A stretch of DNA of 64,000 nucleotides from Amblyomma americanum (Eukaryota > Arthropoda > Arachnida > Ixodida > Ixodidae). The notes under the pieces were generated by a model. It saw only the letters and a program-made list of their open reading frames with translations. It had not been told where the DNA came from and searched no databases. The stretch covers positions 544,956,358 to 545,020,357 of the forward strand of contig NC_135497.1 in NCBI RefSeq assembly GCF_052857255.1, read 5' to 3'. The position numbers and the translations under genes are program-made. Positions 35,398 through 47,591 of the stretch are shown in pieces (position 1 is the stretch's first letter; the number at the start of each line of letters is the position of its first letter).

Positions 35398-36637
35398 CCT
35401 TGCCTAAGCCCCCGCTGTATCTCTATAGGCCCAAAAATCCTCTTGAAGAACGCTGTCGTAGGCTCCCTAATATCCAGAAATGCTAGGCATAGGGGCCTGT
35501 ATTCATTTTCAGCAATCTCTATACTCTGCGTCAATGAAAACAGATTGTCCTCCAACCTCCTTTGTTTCGGGAACCAATTTTGTAGCTCCCCTAGCACCCC
35601 CTCTCACTCCACCCAAGCCTGCAGTCTTTCAATTATAATCTGCATGACCACCTTGTAAACCACCGATGTCACTGTTATGGGACGGCAGTTACGTCAGCTT
35701 CGTCCCCCTTTTCCTTGCATATCATGTTCATCCTACTAAATCGCCCTTCCTCGGGGTCCTTGCCATCTACTATCATCTTGTTAACTACTTCTAATAATAA
35801 TAGCTTATATTTTTGTCCTAGCTTCTTTATTAACATAATCGGAATGTCATGTTGTCCTGTCGACGTGCCACTAAGAACCTTCTTCTCTGCCCTTTCGCAC
35901 TCTCTCTGCTCAAGTGAAGCAATTGCAGTAACCGGTCTATCCTCCTTCGACAAATTATGTGCAAAATTTCTTTCTTTTATTTTTCTGTCATCCTTGTTTC
36001 TATGTGTTTGATTGCTTCATCCCCTTCTGGTCGCATACCCTGATCTGTAACAATAAACCCTTGCTCTAGCCTACGCTTATTACTCATTGTATTTAGAGGG
36101 GTGGGAGCCTGTCAAGTTGCTGTTCAGCAGCTTTTTCTTCCATCTCCCCATGTTTTGTACAAACATGAAAATAAATCGTGTTCGTATTCGTATGTTTTCA
36201 GAATTTCTGAGCTGCTTTTCTATACTTTTTATTTACTTTTCACATCTCTTGGGTACCCTTTCTTCTGACTCAGTTATCAAATAGGATGCTTCCCTTCTAC
36301 ACTTTATGAAGATATCCAATTTTCTATCTACTTCAGCTTCTGGTTCCTTCCGGTCTTGGAATATCTGTGTTCCCTATGCGCTCCCTGACGTTTCTCTATC
36401 GCCTTCTCGACCAACTCTTGGGTAGCGTCTTTTCCCTTTTGGCTTGACTCGCACCTTTGCTAGCTCTAGCTCATGTAATCGAGTTATTTTGGTAGAAGTT
36501 CATTCTGTTTCATTATCCTAAAAGATTACTTTCTCAATTTCTTTGGCTGCTGCTTCCAATTGCTTTTTTGAGTAAAAATTTTTCTCTGATTGTTCATCTC
36601 GCTTCAGTCCTACATCGGTTTCTCTTCTGAAATTTAA

Positions 36638-36990
36638 CTAAATACGTTTGTGGTCACTACCTAGACTTCGGGAACCATGTTTATCTATGCTCATTACCCC
36701 TAATTTATTATACATCCTATGTGACATAAGTGCATTATCTACCGTCGAGTGCAGACTCGCTGCCTCCCATGTTATGAGCCATTCACACTTCTCGGTATTG
36801 CTGCATACAACTAAATCATGCCTGTCACACATATCCAGCAGCATGCTTCCTGTCGAATCTGTGTACCCATCGCGGTCTTCTGTGAGTGCATTCATGTCGT
36901 CTAAGATAATTATCTCTCCCTGTTCTCCTAGCTCATCAATGTCGATTGCAATACATTCTATCATTTTCCTGTTTTCTTCTTTGGCATTAG
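36638..36990 (-). pseudogene. LINE APE-type endonuclease, C-terminal half
   Basis: 108 codons read ELGEQGEIIILDDMNALT (the GDFN block, here LDDMN), then DMCDRHDLVVCSNTEK, TWEAASLHSTVDNAL (the catalytic DY/ID region) and LGSDHKRI, the conserved SDH that ends APE endonucleases. The N-terminal half is missing because the insertion is truncated here. Between this domain and the RT (35960-36640) only linker-like sequence with stops is present. Confidence 0.75.
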
Positions 36991-37009
36991 CTCCAACGGA
37001 TACACGGCG

Positions 37010-39229
37010 TCATCTCATGACTGGCCATTACACTACTGACACCTACTACAGTGCACCAACTCCTCTGTAACACCACCAATGACTGGACTCTGATGGCTGC
37101 TTCGAAACTGTCTGCGACGATTGTTATCCCAAGCGTACTCGCGACCCACCAGTGTTGGTTACTCTTGCGGTATGCCCGGACACATATTCGGATCCTGCCG
37201 CCGTCGGGACCAGATTTCACGCCACAGTGTCAGTGATGAATTTAGATTTCAGGTGCCGCCTCGGTCGTAAACTAATATTCGGTTGAGACAGTGCTGTCAT
37301 ATTTCGTGGCGTAGGGGGCGAATCATTGCTTCCGCTCGGTATTTGTTATGTAAATATCGCAATCGCTGGTGACGTGTTCAGATCTGAATTCACGGTGCTT
37401 CCAACGGTCTACCCCCGACATAATCCTCGGTGCTCGCAATTTACAACAGTGCGGTGCAACTCTCAACTTCAACAGTGGCGGGATATCAATAAAACCTAGT
37501 CTCCTGCCGGCCCTCATAGAATTCTCATTTCGGGATTCCAAAGCGTTTTCTGTCTCCGAAGACATCATCCTTCCAGCGATGTCCGCTATCTTCGTCCCAG
37601 TTGTGTCCTCCAGCGCTGTTTGCGATGCCTTCGACACTCTGGTGGAACCCGCTTCCCTCGCTTGCACGAATAGTGTGGTGTAGCTCGCAGCGTTGTTCCA
37701 GCGAACGAAGGCCATGTCACGCTTTGGACTGTAAATCATTCCATCGAACCTGCCGTATTACCCCATGGCTTGAACATCGTCGGCTTTGAAGAATGCCGTT
37801 CTGTGCCTGACGCAGCGCTCAGTGACAGCGTTGCTCGTCCAACTAGCCATCGCGACCTGACTGACTGTCAATTCCTGGCCATGATCAACAATCCCTATCC
37901 AGCAACGACCGTCGGATATTGATGGAAGTTCTTTTGAAGCACGTGCACGTGTTTAGACTACGCTTGAGATCATTCCACCTTCCCGAACACATCACATATG
38001 ACCAATACCGGATCTGCACAACCGATTCGACAGACGCAATACGGCGCGCCTCGCCCTCAGAACGTAAGATAATTGGTAAACAAGTCAGTGACATGTTGCA
38101 ACAAGGAATTATTCAGGAATCATTAAGCCCATTGGCCGCTCCTGTGATCGAATGTAAAAAAAATGAAGGTGGCACGTGGCGATTGCGCATCAACTACCGC
38201 CGCCTTAACAGTCACAAAGAAGTACATTTACCCGCGCCCGCGCGTTAATGATGCCAATGACTGCCTCAGTTCAGCTTCCTACTTTTCCTCTGTTGATTAA
38301 CGATTAGGAGACTGGAAGATCCGGATGCACCCGAAAGGCAAAGAAAATACTACGTTCATGACAATAGATTGATTGTATGAATTTTATGTGAAGCCATTCG
38401 GCCTACGCAAATCTCCTGCCGCCTTTTGCAGATTTATGCATGCTCTTTTGCGTGGACCGAAGTGGCATGTTTTCGTGTATTATCTGAATGAGGTCATTTT
38501 CGGGAGGACCTTCGCGGAACATACCAGACGCTTAGCCGTTCTCCTTGACTGCCCCGAGAAAGCGGGTCTCTTGCTGAACGCTAGCAAGTACCACTTCAGG
38601 GAACGCCCAATCATTGTTCTTGGTCATCTGGTTGACAAGTATAGTGATAGGATCGACGCACAGAAGTTTGAAGCTGTCAACTACGTCAAAGAGCACAATA
38701 CGCTAAAAGAACTCAGGAGATGCTTGAGACTTTGCTCTTACTTTCGGCGCTTCATCCCCGGTTTGCTGACTTAGCCTACCCGTTCACATGCCGCTTACAG
38801 AAGGACATTCCGTTTAGGTGGACTACCAAATGTCAGATCTGCGTTTCTACAGCTCAAGTTTCTTTCTACCTCGAGGCCACACTGCGTCATTTCTGCCCCA
38901 CAGCTCCCACTGAACTTCAAACTGACGCCATCGGCATCAGCGTAAGCGCTGCGCTCATCTACAACGCCACTCTGGGAATCAGCACGTTGTCGCTTACGCA
39001 AGTCGCAACTTCATCAAGTGTGAATGCAATTACACCGTGACCGAGAAAGAGTGTCTTGCCGTTGTATTCGGCGAACAGCGATTTCGTTCGTACCTTTAAG
39101 GGCGTGTCTTTACAGACATCGCAGGTCATCAATCTCTTTGCAGGCTTGTGAATCTGCGTGACCCCTGCGGTCGGTTGGCCCGCTGAGCGCTACTCCTTCA
39201 GGAGTTTACTGTGTAGTACAAATGTGGCG
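37010..39229 (+). pseudogene. Gypsy gag zinc knuckle and pol (protease, RT, RNase H), broken
   Basis: It resumes the gag cut at 33420. A knuckle GYSCGMPGHIFGSC (37157-37198) has its first cysteine replaced by glycine. The protease end PDIILGARNLQQCGATLNF is at 37412. The RT region begins near 37930: DMLQQGIIQESLSPLAAPVI and KNEGGTWRLRINYRRLN (38155-38220), the latter with N for the catalytic-block D of DYRxLN; then PFGLRKSPAAFCRFMHALL (38395); and VYYLNEVIF where active enzymes have YLDDI. FVKCEKAxFH and FLGHxV-like blocks follow (38560-38640), and an RNase H start near 38900. Integrase is absent because hAT copy B begins at 39238. It is clearly inactive. Confidence 0.75.
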
Positions 39230-39237
39230 GCTAGGAC

Positions 39238-42200
39238 CAGCGCTAGATTAAGGGGAGGGGGCAAAGGGGCTGCAGTCTAGGGCCTCACCTCAGACAGTAT
39301 GAGAAGGGGCCCATTTATTCTAACCTTCTTAATATATGGAAACATGGCAAGGGAACTTCGAGCGACATTTATGAAGCGAGAAACCAGAACGAGGAGACAG
39401 GGCCCCTCGCCTAATATAACAGCATGCGTTTAGCCTGATAATTTTGGGGCAGCTTGTCGAGCTGCAAAAACGGGAATCCCTCGCCACCCCGGCAGGGCCC
39501 TCTTTCTTACGAAGCGAGGTACGTTTGTGTGGAAGAGTTTTCGTGGCTTCCTGTCAGTCCGTCTGTCCAGTGTTGTCTGGAGAGGAGGGGCAAGGAGGAA
39601 ACACCTAAAACATGTAATGTTGGATGAGGACCTAAATCTCTCTTGCCCCTCGTCACCGCCACACCACCCTCCACCTCTCAAATAGTTCCGCCGCTGTTCT
39701 TCTCATAGAAAGGATGTCCTGCAGTGCCCAACAGTGCCTCCCATTCGACTTTTCTTTACCTTGATGGTAATTTGGGTGGGGGAGGATGAGTCCGATAGCA
39801 GATGATGAGTCTGATTGCAGAGTGTAGGCAAACTCCCAATAATGAAACTCAAGGTCACACTCCAAATAGTGCCGGTTGGGCTTCTGTGGAGGACTTCCTA
39901 ACTCCATCACCAGGGTTTCATGGCAAGAAGCAAGGTTTAACTCATCTTGGTCGTTTGGATCCTGTGAAAATGATGCCAACCTCGGTCGTCCACATTTCTT
40001 AGCAACCGAGGCTCTCCGAGTCCTGCCCTGTTACTGGGTCAGCAACGCCTATGCAACTCGGCCGGGCCCCTGCAACAGAGCTCCAGGTGTCCGGTCCGCC
40101 ACGCCCGATTTGTACTGCTGCTGATCAACAGGTGCCAAACCACCCCGCTAGGACTCCTTCTACGGACAAGCGCCAGTACACTCCAAGAACCAACTCACCC
40201 TTTTCCTGTTTGTTTGGCTTCAAATAATCGTGTTCCCACCCACAAAGCGTGCCTCGAGAGGACGAATGAGACGGCTTCTCGTTGCGGCATCAGACAACTA
40301 CAGAAACCCCCGCAGCAAGAGGTACGTTGCTAGATTCTCCGATGTGACCCTGCTAGGTGGCCGGAGGTTATTACTAGTAGACTTCTTTCGGAGTGTATGC
40401 CTTGAGAAAGGACTACTGTATTTTCAAAATCAGGCGAAAAATTTTCCGTCTTCCGGAAGGCAATAGAAAACTCAGAATTGCTATATGTCACCTCATGTTT
40501 TCGTGCGAAGGGCTGTAAATGGGGAGGCGTACGAGTGCCACTGATTAATGTACTCGGAGTCTAGAGGTTCCGTTTACTATTTCGTGTGCAAACTATTTTC
40601 GATTTGAAGGAACCCCAGTGCTTTCAACACGCACAGCTTTTTTGATTGGAAAAGAGCAGAAGAAAAGGTTTGCGCACATGAAAATAGCGTCCAGCACCAG
40701 TACTGCGTGGCAGCATGGCTCGCCCGCTCCAACTCTAGCATCCCAATTGAGAAAGAGCTGGCTAAGCTTCTTATCACTGAGACCGCTCAGTGGACAGAGG
40801 TGTTGAAGCTCGTAGTCGTAGTAGTTAAGCTTATATCTGAGCGCAATTTAGCGTTTAAGGGCAGTGAGGAGATTTTTGGTTCACCAAAAATGGCAAATAT
40901 ACGGGAGTGCTGAGGCCATTGCCAAGTTTGATCTCTCTACGAGAACAAAGGAAAACGCTACGAGAACGGAAAACGGAAACGCTACGAGAAAGGAAACGCT
41001 ACGAGAACGAAGGAAAAGATCACCAATCGTATCTGTCAAAAATCCTTTGAGATGAGTTTATCGAGCATATAGGAAAGGCTGTCAAAGAACGTCTCGATGA
41101 CGAAGTGAAACGCGCAAAATACTTCTGTTTAATTCTTGATTCGACTCCAGACCTTACTCGCGTTGATCAGCTGACAGTTTTTATACGATACTATTTAAAT
41201 GAGAAAGTGTACGAACGGTTTCTTGCATTTATTCCAATCGAATCGCTTACCGGCTTGTATCTTTTCGATACCGTGATGTCCCTCTTGACGACCAATGGAA
41301 TCTCAGTTGATGATTGTAGGGACCAAGCTTATGATAATGCGAGTAATATGTCAGGAAAATCCAAAGACTGCATGCTCAGACCAAAACCCTGAACCAACTG
41401 GCAGTCTACTTCCCATGTGCTGGTCATCCACTAAACTTGGTTGGCGCGTGCAGCGTTGAGAGTTGCCTTCAGGCAGTCAAACTTTTCACTGTAATTAGGA
41501 GGAAGAAAGCGGTGACACGACGAACGAAGTGCACTCTCTCTTCAAGAAAATGATAAAACCAGAGGCTGAATTCATGGCGATTTTCTGGAGTGAAATCTTG
41601 GAGCGCTTCGACAAAACGAGCGTAGCACTTCAGAAAGCAGGCCTAGGCATTACAACTACTGTAGGATTGTTGAGCTCTCTAGAACGCTTTGATAATTCTT
41701 TGAGACCTCTCTTTGATACCTTCAAAGAGAGAGCACGCCCGCTAAATACCAATCAATGTTATCAGGGTGAGGGCAAACGCATCGATTTGAGTAAACACCT
41801 GGACGGAAAAAGAGATAGTGGGCTACAAGGTAGAAAAAAGTTTATCGTAGAGACCTAAAGTGGTGTACTTGACAGTCTAAGCTCTGCTTTGCGATTGCGA
41901 AAGGCTGCCTACATTGAACTCTGCAAAAGGTTCGGATTCTTAAAATTGCTGGCAGAAGTTGGGAACAAGGCCTCTCTGGCACAGCAGGCTGACAAGTTGC
42001 TGAAAGCCTAAGAAAATGATTTGGAGCCAGCATTTTCCGCTGATATCGTTTAGTTTGCGGACTTTCTGCAGAACTCGTTGTGCCAGGACACAAGTCGCTT
42101 GGGAATAATGAAGTTGCTGCGTAAAAGAAAGCTTATTGATGTGTTTCCGAGCCTTTCTATTGCTTTTCGAATGTACTTAAGCATGCCCGTTGCAAACTGT

Positions 42201-43222
42201 AAGACCGAACGATCGTTTTACAAGTTTCCGCTGAAAAAAAATCGCCTTGGTTCGAGCGTCCTTGATGACAAGGTGAACCCGCTTGCTGTCATGTCCATTG
42301 AGAGTGACCTAATCTGCGATCTGTGCTTCGAACATACTATATCTGATTTCGCCAAAGCGAAGGCACGAAAAATGCCATTTTTAAAGAGGAGTGTTTGCGT
42401 TATACATGAATAGCTCGAAAAAGTTCGTTGTGTCGCTTCCCACCCTCCACGTTGCCAATGAAAGGCTGAGCAGCGTAATTCAAGATATGCAAATCTTCTT
42501 TGTTCGTCTCTTGTTTTTCCTTCTTGTGATATTTAGCGTGGTTTTAAGGAACCGTATTTTTGTTGTTTTTGATAGTGCCACTTCTATTTGAGGTTGTCTT
42601 TGCTTGTCTTACCTTTAGCGAAAATATTTTAACATATAGTTTTGTAATTACAGTTGGTAATTTTCATCTGTAGTTTAGTGCATTTTTATGGTGTTTATAT
42701 TGCCGTATGTATTGTATATACCTATTGCATATTTATAGAGTAACGTGTATGACGATTACTGCAGTCTGATGGTTGAATTTTAATAAAGAATGTTTTTGAT
42801 ACAACCATGCGTCTCCTCACGGGATTAAACTTAGTGATGCAAACAAAGCCAAGCTTCAGAAGGATCGGCATCTGAGCTGCGATGTCTTTTCTACGTTCTT
42901 TTTCGTCTTGAGTGCACTAAACTTTTCCTTAAAGCCTAGCTTTTGCTGAAAACAGGATTCATATTGATCACAAAGTGAACATATGTGTTTGTGTTTACAA
43001 CAGCACGCGTTTCAAGCAAGTTTTGTTGTTTTCCTTATAATAATAATAATAACAATAATCCCGTTCATCGCGCTTCGTTCTTTTTAAATTGGTGGAATTG
43101 AAATGAAACATGCCACATTTCCAGTAGCGTAGCAGGCGACCGGGGGTGGGGAGATCAGTATAGGGAAAGGGGGCCTGCATGCGCATAAGTCCGGGGCTCC
43201 CATTTTTCTTATTCCGGCCCTG
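39238..43222 (+). mobile_element. hAT element copy B, both ends present
   Basis: The 5' end CAGCGCTAGATTAA (39238) and the 3' end TTATTCCGGCCCTG (43209-43222) are imperfect inverted repeats of hAT type. The length is 3985 bp. The 5' untranslated part matches copy C at 61200-61718 and the fragment at 54976-55203. The 8-mers outside the ends (gctaggac and ccgcgcgt) do not match, and the two flanks are unrelated retroelements. Confidence 0.8.
40215..42413 (+). pseudogene. hAT transposase, ZMYM1/DUF4371 type, copy B
   Basis: The parts are the same as in copy A: a zinc-finger region around 40500-40610 (degraded); a catalytic core open over 41105-41392 with YFCLILDSTPDLTRVDQLTV and CRDQAYDNASNMSGK; SEILERFDKTSVALQKAG (41590-41645); and the dimerisation domain (VANCKTERSFYKFPLKKN at 42190). 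About 100 residues between the core and SEILERF are deleted relative to copies A and C (break near 41500). Stops occur at several sites, for example 41040, 41857 and 42011. The tandem phrase AACGCTACGAGAA is repeated around 40955-41010, a small local expansion not seen in copy A. Confidence 0.75.
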
Positions 43223-45063
43223 CCGCGCGTAGCACCTTCACTCTCGAGATCCAATCCACATCGCCCAGCAGGGCTGACAGAAAAGCGCCGACGCGCAGAG
43301 GTTCGCTCTTGACAATGTAAAGCAGGGAGTCAAAGAGCTCGCTGTAACTTCCAAAAAGCTTTAAAAACGCAGCGTAGCTGCCCTCGTCCCACAAAAAGAG
43401 GGACACGCTGTCAGCGTACGCGGACACCTTCACCTGGCCCGGCAAAGGGAACCCGTGCACCGAAGGACTTTATACTATGCGACGAAGTAGCTGGTACAAG
43501 GACAACATTAACAACTTTGGCGACAGAGGACAGCCCTCTCGAATGCCGCCCCTGTACTAAACGGGTCGCTCAACGCCCCGTTAAAAAGCAACCGAGCTGT
43601 AAGGCCGGGATACAGCAGCTCTAACCGCTCTGCGAGCTCAGGCGGAAAGCCGAAAGCCCCGAGAACGCCAAAAAGCGGCGGTGCTCAGCTCAGTCAAAAG
43701 CTTTCTGCTGATCGATTGTGACGAAGCAGCCCGGTGTTCCCGTTCTCGCCGCGAACTTGGACAACCGAGGCGTTATTGCGAGAGACGAGAGCACTGAGCA
43801 TCCGGGCACGCTGCAGGCCTGTGCAGGGCTGACGAGCACCACTAGAACATTGCTCAACCTGTTAGTCAGCAGTGAGCCACGATCTTGTAATCTGCGTTAA
43901 GCAGAGTGATCGAGCGCGTTGCCTGCAGGTCAGATAGACACCCGCCAGGCTTTAGGGTGATCACAACTCGGCTATCTCTAAAGCACTCTGGCCTCTCACT
44001 ATCCCTTAAAAAGTCGTTCACCATCCGGAGAAGGTGCTTCTCCTGGGCGGTGTAAAGCCTCGCATAAAATCTGCTGGGAATGCCGTCAGTGCCCGGAGCT
44101 GTGGTGGGGTTCATGCCTTTAACGTTAGCGAAGAGTTCCTCGGAGATAACAGGGGCGCTAAGCTGAGTGCATATATCGCTCGGCATCTGGGGCAGCTGAC
44201 TGCAGTATCTGCGAACGGCGTCTGTGAGAGAGGCGGAGCCCTGCCGTCTGGCGCCCGAGACAAGCAGTTCGAAAACTGACTTTTAAAAGCGTCAGATATT
44301 ACAGTCCCACTGCCTCTCCTGGAACCGTCAGGCCGAACCACCTCCTCCACGAGGACCTGTCGGGTCTCGTCGGGGCTACCTGCTCGCACCTTTCGTAGCA
44401 CGGTGGGGTCCGAGACCGGTCTGCCCTGAACGACCGCCTGGTTTGCTGCTCGCGAGGACTGGCGGACTAGAGTGTGGTAGCACGCTTTCAGGAAGTTCAG
44501 GAAATCGCGCATGGCGAAAGTAAGCGGCGCGCGCCGCTGCACGGCGCGTATAGCAGCGAGGGTGGTGTTTATCTCGCCCCTTGGTGAACTTTCTGCGCTG
44601 GCGCCCTTCACGGAATAAGAGCGACCGCCATTCTGCTATTTTTGTTATCTCAGGAGTTGGGACCGTCGTCACCTTCACCTGGCTTCTGCGCGTGCTCAAT
44701 AGGTACAACATTCGACCAATCTGTCAGCAGACATGGATCCATACGTTACGCCTCTAGACGTGGGGCGCCCTCGCCGATGGCCAGTACTGCTGACAGAGGT
44801 CGATGATCGCTGATGCGTGCACGGTACTCGGGGAAAACGCGAGCAGTCTGCATGTTGTCACAAGGCACTCCAACTCTCGCCGAAACAAGCAAAACTTTGT
44901 GGCTCCAATCCACGCTGTGAAGGTGGCTGGACAGCGAAGCTACGCTGTTTGCGTTCAATTTCAGCCTGGCGTTTTTTGCGCGCGACAAGGACCCAAAAAC
45001 GCAACTGTAATCTTTACCGGGAAACACACGCGGGAGAAGGAACGCGCTTGGCATTATGTGCAT
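43223..45063 (-). pseudogene. LINE ORF2: endonuclease end and reverse transcriptase, broken
   Basis: From 45063 downward the minus strand gives the end of an APE endonuclease, ARISDHRPLSAVL (44780). A linker follows (44611-44111), then the RT entry NPTTAPGTDGIPSRFYARLY (about 44080), RDSRVVITLKPGG, and near 43430 VKVSAYADSVSLFLWDE, where the catalytic YADD has become YADS. The element is cut at 43222 by hAT copy B, and the rest of the RT is absent from the window. The GTDGIPxxFY form and the ISDHRPL block recall Tx1/L1-like LINEs; I do not assign the clade. The front half of its endonuclease lies at 46759-47200 beyond an insertion. Confidence 0.7.
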
Positions 45064-45224
45064 GCGCCGTTATAATAAATTATGCTGTTTTCACTTCAAA
45101 GGAGGCTCCGAATGACGTGAACCCCTTTCGAAGCAGCTGCAAACCTAATGTTCACCGGAACGCGTAGATGTAATTGTCGATACCTCGGGTCGGAAATATT
45201 CGTTTCCTTACGGTGCGGATAGCG

Positions 45225-46060
45225 AAAGAGAGAGAGAGAAAGCGAAACAACTTTATTGCCATAGAATTTCGGGATCTATGGCAGGTGGGCTTGGTGTGGC
45301 CGCCAAGTGAGGGCCACTTCCTGAGCCCACGAAACGAGTCCCAATCGGATAGTCTTATCTGGCCTTCTGAGAAGTTTGTTCCACCCCTCCTCGGAGGGAG
45401 CTGGCAGTGCGATTCGTGGAGGTAGGTTTCCCGCACAACCCCAGACGATATGCGCCTGGGTGGCGATTTCCCCTTGGTAACAATTTTGGCAGGCCAGGTG
45501 TAATCCCGCTCTGCAACGAGCGATTATCTTGAATGGCTAAGGACGAATGTGTCTGCCACCTACGGAGCATCGTGGCTTGTGGTTAGGCCTGAGGGTAGTC
45601 GGTCGACCCCTTCGTTTCCAGAGGTTCGCGCGTGGGCGGGTACCAAGACTAGGTTGATCTTATGGTCGGGAGTGCAGCCTCGGTGGATGCGTGCAGCGGT
45701 GTGGCAGATAAATCCTGCCGAGTAACTTTCTATCACTCTTTTAGAGTCGCTTAGGGCTGTGCGCGAACGGTAGTCAGCGATGGCGGTTTCTTCCGCTGAG
45801 AGGGGGCTCGTACTGCAGAATAACGGCCTGAGGGGCAAGTTGGTGCATGATGAAATGAACGGCTGCGCAAATCAGGGCACAGACAAGAAAGAGACACCAC
45901 ATGCGCACACTGTGGCGGTGGTGACGAGTGTGGATGGTGGCTTGGTCGCACAAGCCACGTTGTGGTTGCATTTTGCCGTGAAGCGTCCACGTATATTGCG
46001 TGCTCGTCGGCAGGGTATTTGGTATCCAGTGCTTGGGCTTTGAGCTTGTGGCGCGCACCA
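45225..46060 (-). pseudogene. 3' end of an RNase H-type LINE (I-like)
   Basis: On the minus strand the open piece 45560-45838 gives ADYRSRTALSDSKRVIESY and INLVLVPAHARTSGNEGVDR, the two blocks of a LINE RNase H domain (DS, and VPxHxGxxGNExxD), with one W to L change. A CCHC-like segment then appears with a frameshift (CYQGEIATQAHIVWGCAG at about 45430-45480), then LVSWAQEVALTWRP. The 3' UTR carries AATAAAG near 45250 and a (CT)n run ending at about 45225. It lies inside another LINE, between that element's endonuclease halves. Confidence 0.65.
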
Positions 46061-46069
46061 TGGCGGCCA

Positions 46070-46740
46070 GGTTGGGGGATTGATTTGACGACAAGGAAGC
46101 TATGGACTCCTATCGGAAGGGAGGCCGTGGGGTGGACGTCGCCTATGGGGTGCGGTTTAGGTGTCCACCGAGATCCACGAGACAGGTGTCGTTTCCTTTC
46201 ACAAAAAGCACTATTTATTTCATTTTCTTTCTCTTACAGCGTGGCTCGGCTGTCCACCGAGATATGTGCGACAGGCATCATTGCCTTTGCTTAAATGGTC
46301 CAACGGGCAAGGTGTCGCGCCGAACGGACGATGGCGTTCCGTGGACTGTGTCCCAATGCTGCTAAATAACGCTCTCATGTCCATCTCTTAAGGAGGACGG
46401 TGAAGTTTTTATTTATTTTAATCTTTAATGAACATTTTTCCTTTTGATTACGACTGCTTTAAGATCAGTGTGACGTACGTATTTTATGGTGAATTTTTTT
46501 AATCAATATTTTTATTCTTTTTTTAATTTTTATTGATTTTTTCAATTTATCTTTATTTTTATATTATCACTACTCTATTATTAGTATAATATATGATTTC
46601 TGTGCTGTTGGGTACTTTTCCATTCCTGGGGCTTTTCACTGATGACGACACGAAAATTTTCTAGGATGGTAGAGGTATACAGCTTCGCTGTAAACTTGTC
46701 TAACGGCTTGCTGACCTGCCCTGCTCCCAGGTGTCACCAA
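46070..46740. other. Unassigned sequence between LINE parts
   Basis: It has two copies of a GTCCACCGAGATNNNNGAGACAGG-like phrase (near 46160 and 46250) and then a strongly T-rich stretch (46400-46600). No protein motif was found. It is probably part of the insertion that splits the LINE endonuclease. Confidence 0.35.
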
Positions 46741-46744
46741 AACT

Positions 46745-47200
46745 ATCACCGCGTAGCATCACCCACGCATCGGTAAAACCAAACTGAATACAATTAGGTC
46801 CCGTAGTGACCGTGCTTCGGCGTAGGGTCGTCCCTGGCCTGCACCGCTAACATCACGTACGGGATCTAAAACTCCGTTAAGATCACCAACGAGAAAACAA
46901 GCGTAAGAGTTTAGCAGAACAGAAGCTAACGAAACGAAAAAACTATCAGAACCAGAGCTGCGGTCTGGTGCGTACTCCACTACCCCTATGACGCGCCTAC
47001 TAAACAATTAAATATTGACCGGAAGTGTGCAGCCGTCGAGGCCATAAATGCAATCCGCGCCAGAGCGAAGGGGACTGCTCGCAAAAACCACACCAACAAC
47101 GCACGAAACGCAAGACGTTAACAAAAAGTGGTGGTAGTTTAGCTCTGGTTAACCCTAGTCGAAAGCCAAAAGCTGCATCTCCCTGGGTGCGTTCGTAATC
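46745..47200 (-). pseudogene. LINE APE endonuclease, front part
   Basis: The open piece 46759-47007 reads VIGVVEYAPDRSSGSDSFF and FLVGDLNGVLDPVRDVSGAG (the GDFNxVLD block, here GDLN), with AEARSLRDLI. Upstream, separated by a stop, is SPLRSGADCIYGLDGCTLP. It is collinear with the endonuclease end at 44746-45063, and the two are separated by about 1.7 kb of inserted DNA. Confidence 0.65.
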
Positions 47201-47254
47201 GAGCGACTGTTGGTCTCCACGGTAGGCGTCGCAGCAAACACACCTAGCGTTAGA

Positions 47255-47581
47255 AAAATGAAAATAGGTTTTTGGGGAAAGGAAATGGCGCAGTATGTCA
47301 CATATCGGCCACACCTGAAACACACCGTAAGGGAAGGGATAAAGGGCGGAGTGCAAGAAGAAACCGCGCTCTAAGGGAAGGGATAAATAAGGGAGTGAAA
47401 GAAGAAAGGAAGAAAGAGTTGCCCTAGTGGAGGGCTCCGGAATAATTTCGACCACCTCAGGATCTTTAAAGTGCACTGACATCGCACAGCACGCGAGTGC
47501 CTTAGCGTTTCGCCTTCATCGAAACGCAGCCGCCGCGGTCGGGTTCTAACCCGGGAACTCCGGTTAAGCGGAACCAATATC
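47255..47581 (-). repeat. tRNA-derived SINE with internal duplication
   Basis: It has the minus-strand head with a decayed box B (GGGTTAGAACCC), the body GATGTCAGTGCAC and the end GCGCCATTTCCTTTCCCC. The pyrimidine-rich TTATCCCTTCCCTTA block occurs twice (near 47330 and 47375), a duplication not seen in the copies at 14532 and 53554. Confidence 0.8.
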
Positions 47582-47591
47582 CTCCTTGGGC

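Larger units (their letters stand above)
33421..36995 (-). mobile_element. LINE copy, 5'-truncated, inserted in Gypsy gag
   Basis: The 3' end with short ATGG repeats is at 33421-33434, and the 5' side ends within the endonuclease near 36995. The order on the minus strand is endonuclease, RT, post-RT domain, CCHC, 3' UTR. The flanks resemble a diverged target duplication (CGACGGCGCAT near 33406 against CACGGCGTCAT near 37003). A DNA transposon (33746-34398) interrupts the C-terminal part. Confidence 0.75.

Noticed and set aside
30504..39238. Composite transposon with two hAT copies as ends and two Gypsy remnants as cargo
   Set aside because: The adjoining 8-mers gtcaggac and gctaggac agree at 6 of 8, but they lie on the inner sides and copy A lacks its 5' end, so the arrangement is better explained by separate insertions.
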